A DNA stretch of 64,000 bases from Paraescarpia echinospica (taxonomy: Eukaryota > Annelida > Polychaeta > Sabellida > Siboglinidae), in contig CM034531.1 in the NCBI GenBank assembly GCA_020002185.1, positions 43,346,367-43,410,366 of the forward strand. The letters run 5' to 3'. The notes below the pieces were generated by a model, which saw only the letters and a list, made by a program, of their open reading frames with translations, ran no database searches and had not been told where the DNA came from. Position 1 is the first letter of the stretch, and every line of letters begins with the position of its first letter. Shown here piece after piece: positions 23,903 through 35,900 of this stretch. A program made the position numbers and the translations under genes.

Positions 23903-26900
23903 GCGTGCGTGCGTGTGTGTGTGTGTGGAGTGACGCACCTTCACTATTTTCCTGGGGCGTTGCGTCGACCGCCTGCCACCCGTCATTGCCGGAGGGCAGG
24001 TCAGTTCGCTTAAACCATGCCTCGTTCCACACGTGGAAATTCCTAGAAACACGATACATTAATGTTTTAAAGGGGCACTGTATAGATTGCGCTATTCCAG
24101 TGCAGAAGTATTTTGTCGGCCGTCTGCGGCAATGTATAGAACAGTGTGGTGCAGGCGATATGTTTGCCGTCGTTAGTTCTCGGGAACACAAGACAAGCGT
24201 GCGCTGCATCTAGTGATTGTGTTGTTGATAAGGATTTATTTATCTAGTGTTGTTTGTTTGCAACAGTTTATGTCATAAATAAATCCTTATCAACAACACA
24301 ATCACTAGATTCAGCGCACGCTTGTCTTGAGTCCCCGAAAAATAACGACGGCAACAAATCGCCTGCACGAGACTGTTCTATAAATAGCTGCAGACGCAAA
24401 GCGTCGGCCGACAAAATACTTCTGCCATGGAATAGCGCAATCTATATGGGACCGTTTAACGTTATGGTCACCTTGCTAGCGTGCTGCAGCATTTTTGTAA
24501 CAATGCAGTCTTTATTCGATCTACTCACTGACTATTTTAACTGCAGTGAATCAACGTACTAAATATTCAATGTGGCAATGTCCCGTAACACGGACGAGGT
24601 AATAGACGGTTTGTTGCCCAATCCAGTTGTATTCATAATTGCTTTTTTTGTAATTCGTATTACGTATTGAAATGTATACCTAAGTATCCATATGTACGTC
24701 AATTTGTACAAGAGTACATATAATCAGTCCTTGTATTATGTATGTATGTTGATACACTAAGTAATTATCAACTGTAAAACAAGTCATATGCTGTTCTGAA
24801 ATGTGACATGTAAATTTAGGTGCTTGTTTATATTTATGGGGTGGCTTCTGTGTTAGCGATATGATATATCTTAATGGGAGTCTCCCGACCTGATCTATCA
24901 CTTACGTTATTCATTATATATGTATCGTATTTATAGGTCAAATAAATTGATTCTGAGTTCTGAGTCACCAATAGAACTGACCAGATGGAGTCGTCCATAT
25001 GGGACAGCGGTTTGCCGTCCCAGTTCACGTGGTTGTCGATCGTCATGCTGCCGTCAGTGTCGTGCGCCGATTGGAAGTTGGTGACGCTTCGAGCTGCCAG
25101 GCCGAGCGTTCGACATACTGCAACCAACGATACACTGTGACAGAGACGGCGTCGTCGACGATCATGTTTATGATGACAACGATGACTGTGGGAAAGACAG
25201 TTGACAATGACGTGGATAATAATAATTAGTGTTGGTTATGCAGATTATAACGACGATTACCATGTTGATGAAAAAATATGTTAATGATGACGATAACGAC
25301 GATGATGAATTGATGATGGTGGTTTATATTTATCAGAATACACCAATGTATTAACTTAATTTTGACGGCTCGAGCCAGAGTGTTGCGATGCGCAACACTC
25401 AGGCCACCGTACCACACAAGGAACCCAAATGTAATAGAGCTTTCGATGTTGCATCTCTAGAAGGTTTGAAGAACATGTGTGCTGACACCGAGCGACCTGA
25501 GCTTGCGTAATATATACAGCTTTTGCTGGCACTTTCTATTAATTACAGCTGTATTTTGATCAAAAGTGGGCTTGGCATCAATGATGGTGCCGAGGTACTT
25601 GTATTCCTCTACTCTCCTCACACACTCTCCGTTAATGGACAGTCCCATAGGAAGAGTAGGATTCTTCCTCAAAATCTATTTCTAAGGTTCTTCAGTTTTA
25701 CGAACTTTCAGGTCTAGGAAATGACTGACACACCACACTGTGCAATCAGCTACAGCAAACGCCCACACTTGATCAGAACCGGATAGGTCGATGATTGCTG
25801 TGTCATCGCTGTATTTGATGAAATTGACGGTCTCCTGGCTGTTACGACAGTCGTCTGTGAAGAGTGTGAACAGAACAGGGGAAATCACCGAGCCCTAGGG
25901 GAGGGCACCGGTGAAAGTGAAGAGTGAGCTCAACACAGCACCACTATAGTCCACTACTTTCTTACGCTCAGTAAGAAACTGATTTACCCACATGGTGAGT
26001 ATACATGCATATTAACAAGTCTAGTCATCATGATGTGTGGCTGAATGGTGTAAAGAGCCGAGGAAAAGTCAATAAAGACTATCCTGGCAAACAACTTGGG
26101 CTTTTTTAGGTGAGTATACACACTATGACATAGAGTGAGGACTGCATGAGTAGAGTAATAGAGGTTAAGTAGCGTAGGCAGTTGTCGCGTCGCGGAGCAA
26201 GAGCAAAGTACCCGGATGTCGGTCAAGGTCAAGTACACGGATGCATGTCAAGGTCAAGGTCAAGTACACGGATGTAGGTCAAGGTCACATGGCGCCCCTA
26301 CCGACATTTTCCGGAACTAGAATTCCGCCACCTAGCGGAATTTTTTGGAACTAGAATATTTCCCGCCAAATTTTGTCCGTTCCAACATAAAAAAAAAAGC
26401 GCCCCTGGCGGATAATTTATGAACTAAATCAAGGTCACGTGGCGCCACCTAGCGGATTTTTCGGAACTAAATATTTCCTGTCCGAAAAACCAGCGCCACC
26501 TAGCGGAATTTTTTTGGGACTAAATATTGCGCTCCAAAATTAGAACAGCGCCCCCTGACGGATAGTTGGTGAATTAAAATAGCTCCCCCTGGCGGATAGT
26601 TGGTTAACTAAAACAGCGCCCCTATCGGATTTTTTTCGGTACTAATTATACAAGTGGTGTCATCTTGTGGACAAGTTGTAAACTAAATGTTCTAGTACTG
26701 CAAATATTCGTGTCTCTTGCACGCTTGCGTGCAATAGAGCCCCCTGACGGGTACATCACGAACTACAAACATCATCCCCTAGTGGACAAGTGAGCGAACC
26801 ACATATGAGTACTGCAAATATTCGTCTCTCTTGTTTTTTCTCGTCCGTAAACACCTGGTGGATATATAATCATCAACTGAAAGCACCCCTGTTAGATAAG

Positions 26901-29900
26901 TGGTGAACTAAATAACTACTCAGCAGTCCGCGCTTGTGTACATTCTACTCAGCAGTCCGTGCTTTTGAATTTTCTACAATATGTGATCTTTCGGCACGCC
27001 CACGTGACTTTTCGGCACATTCTCTAACTATATAAGCGCAGTGTTTTGCCAATCGGACCGTCATTCGTATCACGACGACAGCACTGTTAACATCATCATC
27101 ATGTTGAAGACACCCTACTACCGACCTCGCAATGCGGCAGACTCGAGCGACGAGGACGAGCAGACGAGCCGACCCATCATGCCGGTGATCAACCGTTCTT
27201 CCGTGCCGTCGGAACCAGACGTCGTGGACGTCGTGGACATCTCGGCTCTAGAAGCAACGGTAAGCTCCGACGCAGTTATCAAGATCAGAGGGCTCCTCAT
27301 CGATAGAGTACGCCAGCACACTCCCTTGTACATCGGGTGCAGGTACTGCAAGAAGCGTATGATTACCGACGATAGGGGACATTTGCAATGCGAACGACAC
27401 GGTTACGTTGCTTCTGACGTGCATTTCGTGGTGCACATGTACTTTGTCGAGACAGCGACGGGTCGATCTATATGGCTGACTTTATTCGACCAGTGTATGG
27501 CTGTTCTCCTAGACGTGAATGCCGAGACGTTTGCTGGTATGGACGAAACGATGCAGACTTACAAACTGAACTCGTTGACGGGAACTCGTGTGTCTCTCAC
27601 CATAAAGAAAACTCGACGAGATACTTACACAAACTTCAACGTCACTCGCGTGGAGGTGATACACTAGGCTGCGTATCCTGTTTCAGCCTCTCTCTGCTAT
27701 CATCCCTGCCGATGTGACAACTTCCGCCGACACGACCGGTGTGATAACTTCCGCTCCTGACGATGTGGCAATTTCTACTCACGCAACCAATGTGACAACT
27801 GCCGCTCCTGTCGCCACTGGTCCGAACTTTACGCTTGAGTTTCCGGCGATGGAAATGAAGAAGACGATTGCACGTCACATAGCATGTGCCATTGTTGAAC
27901 TCTCGAGATGACAGTGTCTCGCTTGCGAGATAGACGATCCTAGTCAATTTCATCACGATTGTATGTTACCCGATGACATTCTAATTTATATGCACTTTGA
28001 CTAGGCTGTGGAGGCCATTAATTCGACTGCAGTGATGAAAGACTGGTTGAGTGTTTTGTTAGACGCGGGTTTGAAGTTATCCGACCTGACGTCCGATCAC
28101 TTGTGTGCTATCGGGAGTTGGTTGCAAGAACCGTTTTCAGAAGAGTGGCGAAACAAATTAAAGCAAATTGTTCTGGCAGTAATGGAGGATGATCTGTAAA
28201 TCTGTCTTGTGGTTTTATGAGACCTTCGGTGACATTAATTCAACTGCAGAGACTGGAGCGCGACCTGTAAATACGTTTGTATTGTAATAAAATGTGCAAA
28301 CCTTATCTTGCGTCTTTTTTCGTGTCTTACACTTCACAAGTAAAGGTACTCGTCTAAGTCCCGATTAACAAATCACTCAAATCACTCACTCACTCACTCA
28401 CTCACTCACTCACTCACTCACTCACTCACTCACTCACTCACTCACTCACTCACTCACTCACTCACTCACTCGCTCATCCTTTGTGTCTGTTCACGCAGTC
28501 ACTCACTCACGCACTCATTACACTATGCTTTGACCAACACGCTACACAAACATTACACGAGAGTACCGACGAGACAAGAGACGAGACTATGACCGATATA
28601 TGTCACGAGACTACGGATGATACATCACACGAGACTACGGATGACACATCACACGAGATTACGGACGAGATATCACACGAGAATACCGTCGAGACAAGAG
28701 ACGAGACTATGACCGAGATATGTCACGAGATTACGGATGACACATCACACGAGACTACGGATGACACATCACACGAGAGTACCGACGAGACAAGAGACGA
28801 GACTATGACCGAGATATGTCACGAGACTACGGATGACACGAGACTACGGATGATACATCACACGAGAGTACCGACGAGACAAGAGACGAGACTATGACCG
28901 AGATATGTCACGAGACTACGGATGACACATCACACGAGACTACGGATGACATGTCACACGAGAGTACCGACGAGACAAGAGACGAGACTATGACCGAGAT
29001 ATGTCACGAGACTACGGATGACACATCACACGAGAGTACGGACGAGACAAGAGACGAGACTACGGATGACACATAGACGGGTTATCGCGTGAGATTCCAC
29101 CACATTGAGGTGGAATTCCACCACAATAGACGGGTTATCGCGTGAGATTTGCTTCAGAAGCAAAGCAAAGCAAAGCAAATAGATTTAAGGCAGTGAGATT
29201 TTGGTTTCCAGAAGCAAAGCAAAGCAGCAAATAGACGGGTTATCGCGTGAGATTTGCTTCCGGTACTGTGCTGTGCCAGCAAATAGACGGGTTATCGCGA
29301 TTTGCTTCCAGCTGCGCTGTGCCAGCAAATAGACGGTTATCGCGTGCGAGATCGGTTTGCAGGCTGCGCTGGTACAAAGCAAATAGACGGGTTATCGCGT
29401 GAGATTTGCTTCAGAAGCAAAGCAAAGCAAAGCAAATAGACGGGTTATCGCGTGAGATTTTGCTTCTGCAAAGCAAATAGACGGGTTATCGCGTGAGATT
29501 TGCTTCAGAAGCAAAGCAAAGCAAAGCAAATAGACGGGTTATCGCGTGAGATTTGCTTCAGAAGCAAAGCAAAGCAAAGCAAATAGACGGGTTATCGCGT
29601 GAGATTTGCTTCAGAAGCAAAGCAAAGCAAAGCAAATAGACGGGTTATCGCGTGAGATTTGCTTCTGAAGCAAAGCAAAGCAAAGCAAATAGACGGGTTA
29701 TCAAAGCAAAGCAAAGCAAAGCAAATAGACGGGTTATCAAAGCAAAGCAAAGCAAATAGACGGGTTATCAAAAGCAAAGCAAAGCAAATAGACGGGTTAT
29801 CAAAGCAAAGCAAAGCAAATAGACAGGTTATCGCGCATTTCAACTAGTGGTTCATTTCGTTGTTTGCATTTGAACAGTAAACACCTCCATCATGAGCTTA

Positions 29901-32900
29901 TCTACTGTTCTACTGGCTGCCAACAAGCCCACACCATCACCGTCCTTGGCACCTTTCCGATGCCCAGATTGCAAAAGATATTTTACACGTAGGAACAACT
30001 GGAAAAGTCACATTGCTCACAATCGCTGTAGGTCATCGACAAACACTACGACGACAAGCACTACATTGTTCAATTCACTTGCCTCGGTGCCTACTTCGAC
30101 ATCTGTGTCTCTGGCCCCAGCAACAAGCTCGACATTCTCGACTCCAATTCAGGTGCCCACTATGACACATGTGCCTACGGTTCCTTCAATAAGCTCGACA
30201 TTCCCGGTTCCATCTCAGGTGACCATGGAGTATACAAAGAAGATGGCCCTGGTCGATCCCCGTATTTTGGAAAACATTCAACCGCAACGTCCTTCGACTG
30301 CTAACCCTATCGAAAGGGTCTTGCAACGACTCGACAATGAAATGCTAGACATACTAGAACGAAACGATATACACGAGAGGGAAAAGGTTGTGTTGTATAA
30401 CCAGGTGTTGAATCGGTACAACGATCTTTCCGACAAACGTATCCAAGAACCCGTGCGTGTGGTCATCGAAAAAATTCCCAGTGAAGAGAAAAACAAAGTA
30501 CAACCTGCTAACGAAAATTAAGTCGTCGAAAAGGAGAGTATCGAAAACGAAATCATCGACAGCGTTCCAAAAACTATGAAGCATAAAGCACGAAGACTAC
30601 TCGATAAAATAAAAGGGGCCGTAAGTTGGAACGATCGTGGCGAGATGATGTACAGAAACAAGGCGGTTCCCGGAAGTAATATCGTGGACCTTGTGAATGA
30701 CGTGTTCAGAAAACGGAAGTCGTTTGAACCAGTGGGATGGGAAACCTTCGCTCGTGGTCTCAAGGATGTCAACACGCCAATGGATTTAGTGGGTAATCTC
30801 GATCGTTGGCTTTACATGCAGACAGCGTCAGTGGACGGCGACATATCAAAGGAAGCCAGCATTCCGTTTGACAGTGGTCGTCGTCGGCATCGTAGACGAC
30901 CTGCATCGTCGCGGCGCGCAGCTCATTCGGCGACACCTTTCCAAATCACACGTTGGGAACCTTATTAGCTTTACCGATTTGAAATTCACAGGAACAGTAC
31001 GCAAGAGATATTATATGTGAAATATTCAAATAAAAAAATCATATCTTGGGCGTCTGAATAAAGCATTTCACAAACGCACATATGGTGTCGACTTTTTTAT
31101 TGCTTAATTAAGGTAATACAAGAACGTGCATGCCAACATTACATGCAAACATTACTTGGCACTCTTAACAAAATCGAAAACACGACAGTCATTGATCACT
31201 AAATCGTTCCCGAAAGTGTTCACAAACGTCTTCGTAGGTACGCCTCGACTTCGGTGCAGCAAGTACACGACACAGTATTGTCCACACACGTTAGACAGTG
31301 GGCTCTGAAGCGTTCTCTTGTTGAAAGTCCAAGTCACGCAGTTGCTCTGTAGAAAATCCACGAATTCGTCGTGTCGAGGTGGCAAACCGTAGGAGTCGAA
31401 GTAATCTCCACGTCCGTTTTTTGCGATAAACATGCAGATCCAATGTTGACCCGGTTCATTGCTCGAATGTGTGTTGCACACGGAAGCTGCCGGATAGGTC
31501 GTCATAGGAGTAGTGGGTAACCCATCTTTAGGTAGTACGCCTCGAACAACGGTTCTAGTGTAAGCATCCGCCGCAAGGAGTCTTTCTATCTGTGCCGTAT
31601 CCATCAGTAATCGTAGACGACGTTTCTGTTGCGGTCAATCTCCAAAACCGTCTCGAATTCTCCGTAGACGACGACGTTGATCGTTTGGTCGAGAGGTTGA
31701 TTAAAGTGCATCTCGACTCGTAGGTTGCCTTTATGTAGCAAATTGAAATGGGGACCGTCAAAACAATCTGGTGTGATGTCAAACGCAAACAGGGTATGTC
31801 CTTTGCCAAACTCGTCACGACTGATGTTGTTTCCCTCGTCTTGAAACATCTTTCCCGTTCCAGCAAATAGATTACTGTAACTTCTCACGTAGGAACCATC
31901 GTTGAAATTAGGTTGGAGTGGTTTCGCAGGAACTTGTTGCCCGTCGACGTACAATGCAAGAAAGTTCAAGTTGTTGTGTTTTACGTGGAACGGATTCTTG
32001 GCGAATGTTCCGTTGTATGCGTCGTTGTCTATACAACACAAGACTATTCTCTTGGGTAAGACACCCAAATAAACGTTTTCGTGAGTGTGCGACATGGCAC
32101 CTCGGGGTATGGAAAATACCTTGCAATCGACTCTTCGCAACGGATACTTGGCCGTTCCCTTTTGTAGCGCTTTGATGTGACCCATCTGTACGGCAGGATT
32201 CAGTTTAGCTTTTCGTGCAAACAAAATTGCTTCGACTATGCGTACCTTGTAATCGGCATTGTCACCACCAGCACCCATGAGTGCAAAAGCATCCTTGCTC
32301 TGTACTAGTCGAATTTTCACGTCGACACCGTTCAATAGATAGCGGTCTTGAAAGAAGAGGTCGACGTGTAGACGGCCCATCATATCGACGATTCGACTAC
32401 CGGAAATATAGGTCTTTCTTTTTTGCAGCCCCGTGTTTGCGTCGTCGGTGGCATCCATGTGTCCAGCCGTATCTTTGTACCACAAGGCACTAGTCAGTTG
32501 ACTCTTCTTTGCTTCTGCTCCGTGACTCAGTAACGTTTCTATGTACGCTCGATAAGGATAGGTATTCGTTGAAGGTGTGACGAGGGTACCGTTCAAAGAC
32601 ACATCGACTTGACTAAACAGAGAATGCATCCAGTTGTTTACTGGTCCAACAGCTGCAGCTTGAGCGATATCGTCCCCGTTTCCTTTGACTACACGTGCTC
32701 GCACCAACAGGTAAGTATTGGCCACGTCCAGGTAATCGTCTCCCGATCCGGGCAATAAGAATTCGATAGGACCACCCGAACCTATCGAGGCGACAGGTCG
32801 ATGCTCGATCCACTGTGCGTGTTCGATACTCGTTTGTGTCGTCGGTAAACTAAATAGGTCCAATTCGCTTTTGACTCCCTCACACGACAACTGGTGGACA

Positions 32901-35900
32901 AAAGCCATGTCTAGTCGAATATGTCGTCTCGACGCGTCTTCTGTCGTCTGCGTCTCTTGGCGACACTGGCTAGGGTTCTCGTCGGCTTGCGTTTTATAGG
33001 AGCGTTGCGTATGCCAGGAGGTCCACTGCTTCCCAACACTCTACTGATCATGTCCTTTCCGGTTTCTTTCGCACGCCTCTTTGCAGATTCTTTAATGCTC
33101 TGTCCAGACAACACGTCACCGGCCACACCCAAACCTGTCTTTAACGCTCCTTTTCCCAAAGCGAGTGCGCCTCTTTTTATGAGTGGCATAGCACTTCGAA
33201 TGAGACCACCGAACAAACTACCTAGACCGTGACCTCGTTGCACCCTTGCACCAACAAACACGGGCAACCCGTTACCGACTTGTCTGACGTAATAGTCTTC
33301 GTAAGAACGATTACGACTCATGTTTCAAAAAATGATGGTTTGCGTCGTCGAAAGTGAAGTGTTGCCGTCACTCTACCTCGCTCGAATGGTACGCGACGTC
33401 CCGTGTCGTCTCTTATATCGATCTCGATGGTCGTAAATTCTTTGTGCAAGACGGGAACGTATTGTACATTATCAAAACTTTTTGACACCACGTCTCCGTG
33501 ATTTCCTTCTAACGGTACAATCCTCAACAGAGGGACTACGATATCCCCGACCACACGTGATTCAACAACGTCGGTGTAGACGTACAGCGAGTAAAATCCC
33601 TGCGCCATGTCTACAACGGAATCGGCTTCTTTGCGGAAGGTGTACTCGTCGTTATTTGGCGTATCATACACGATGGACGACAGCTTGAGATCTATGTCTT
33701 TTTTACCTAGCTTGTACTCGCGTGTGGCCGTTGCTTTGGGACTGGTGACGGCGGACGGGTGAAAACCTAGTATGGACTGCATGGCGCTCTGAAAAGGTAT
33801 GTTGAACACAGTGTGGGGTGTCATGCGCAAGGTCACCCGCTGAGAAATGTCGCTGTAGATAAATTTCGCCTTCATTCCGTCCTTTGACATCCTCGCCAGA
33901 GCTTTGTTGATGTTGTATATCAGTATGACCGGACTGTAGTAATATCCATGCTCGATTTTGGCAGTGTTGTAGAGTCCCGTGTGATCCTGTTCATTGAGGT
34001 AGAACCTATTGTCTGCCTCACGAACGTTGTACCAACTGTGCGGGTATTGAATCTCCACCAGTCCACATTCCCACTGACCGACTAAACTGATGCGTTGCGG
34101 CAAAGCCGTGACATAGTGGGTCAACGTGTTGTCGGGATTTAACTCCATAGATGCGTTGCTGGGCAATGTCAGGTAAAAATCAGACGACATGTTCACCGCG
34201 TTTCATAGACGGATTAGGTAACTGCTCAACAACTTGCCCCAACAAACACGGGCAATCCGTCACCGACTTGTCTGACGTAGTAGTCTTCGTAAGAACGATT
34301 ACGACTCATGTTTCAAAAAATGATGGTTTGTGTCGTCGAAAGTGAAGTGTTGCCGTCACTTTACCTCGCTCGAATGGTACGCGACGTCCCGTGTCGTCTC
34401 TTATATCGATCTCGATGGTCGTAAATTCTTTGTGCAAGACGGGAACGTATTGTACATTATCAAAACTTTTTGACACCACGTCTCCATGTTTTCCTTCTAT
34501 CGGTACAACCCTCAACAGAGAGACGACGGTATCCCCGACCACACGTGGTTCCACAACGTCGGTGTAGACGTATAGCGAGTAAAAACCCTGCGCCATGTCT
34601 ACCACAGATTCGGCTTTTTTAACGTAATAATAATCTGGTCCTTCTTCTTCGGGTGTGGTATAAACAGCCTGGCTTAAACCTAGCAAATGCTGAAGTTTCA
34701 ACGAGTACACTGAGAATGAGATGTTTTCTATCATGTGTATAGTCACTTTTTGTGTGGTGTCACTGTAGCTTAGTTTTATTTCCTTTTCTTTTATCGGTGA
34801 CTTTATGATTCTGTTAGTTGCACGAATGAGCGCTTGGGGACTATCGTAGTGGCCTGCCTCGATATTCACCACATAAGTCGTACCATCGACCTTCACAGCA
34901 AAATAAGTTTCCTCTTCTCTCACGTTGTACCAACTGTGCGGGTATTGAATCTCCACCAGTCCGCACTCCCACTGACCGACTAAACTGATGCGTTGAGGCA
35001 AAGCCGTGACATAGTGGGTCAACGTGTTGTCGGGATTTAACTCCATAGACGCGTTGCTGGGCAATGTCAGGTAAAAATCAGACGACATGTTCACCGCGTT
35101 TCATAGACGGATTAGGTAACAGGTACCCCAGGCAACTGCTTAACAAAGCCGTCCACAGATTAGAGTTTCCGTCTACTTTAGTAAGGTTGTAGATACTGAC
35201 CAATATAACGGTGTACAGTATGACGATTTGGCAGAAAAAGACGATTTCCGATTTCGGGCACGTATTTCCAAACAACACCCAACGTCTGCTGTTACTTCCT
35301 GTATCTTCGAGCTCTGTGTTTTCGAATTGAACGTCCGTCGTATCTTCCATGACACGAATGACGGCTCGACCGGTGTGTACTAACCTTTATACGCGACGAG
35401 TGACGCCTTATCCAACCAGCTGTTAAACGAGTCGGAATACCCTACCCACTTGACCAGGACCTGTGTCTTTCTTCCTCGCTTGCGCTGCTGCAACACTTTC
35501 TCGATACGATAGAGTTTATCCTTGGCCACAACCACTTTCTGTAGTTCTTGTTCGTAAAATGTTCCCTCTATCGGCGAGTCTTCATCATCGATCAAACGAT
35601 AAACAGGCGGATCGGAAAGACGAACTGTTTTGACGGTAAATATCTCGTCACTCCAGTTGGGTAAGTAACCTTTTTTGAATTGTCTCTTGACTTTGCTGAT
35701 ACGCACGTGATCGCCCACTTTTAAAACCGGTTTGACTTTTCTGTGTCCTTCATTTCCGTACAACCTTTGCCAAACCTCTTCTTGATTGATCACGTTCACT
35801 TCAGATGGCGCCATTCCAATACTTATATGATAACTGTCGTTGTACGAATCGACTAGGTGGTGTAATACGTCCAGGTACTTTAACGTCTGTTTTTTTGTGA

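Noticed and set aside
26149..26285. The repeated GGTCAAGGTCAAGTACACGG units as nuclear-receptor (TCAAGGTCA) binding sites
   Set aside because: TCAAGGTCA does match the extended SF-1/ERR half-site, but a simple repeat of the TIR end explains it as well and only a few units exist; not enough to claim.
28377..29840. CRISPR-like array
   Set aside because: Repeats are directly adjacent and degenerate without unique spacers, and the DNA is animal; these are minisatellites.
29592..29847. Frames reading [12 protein letters not shown] or [12 protein letters not shown] repeats
   Set aside because: Both are translations of the Polinton minisatellite on opposite strands.
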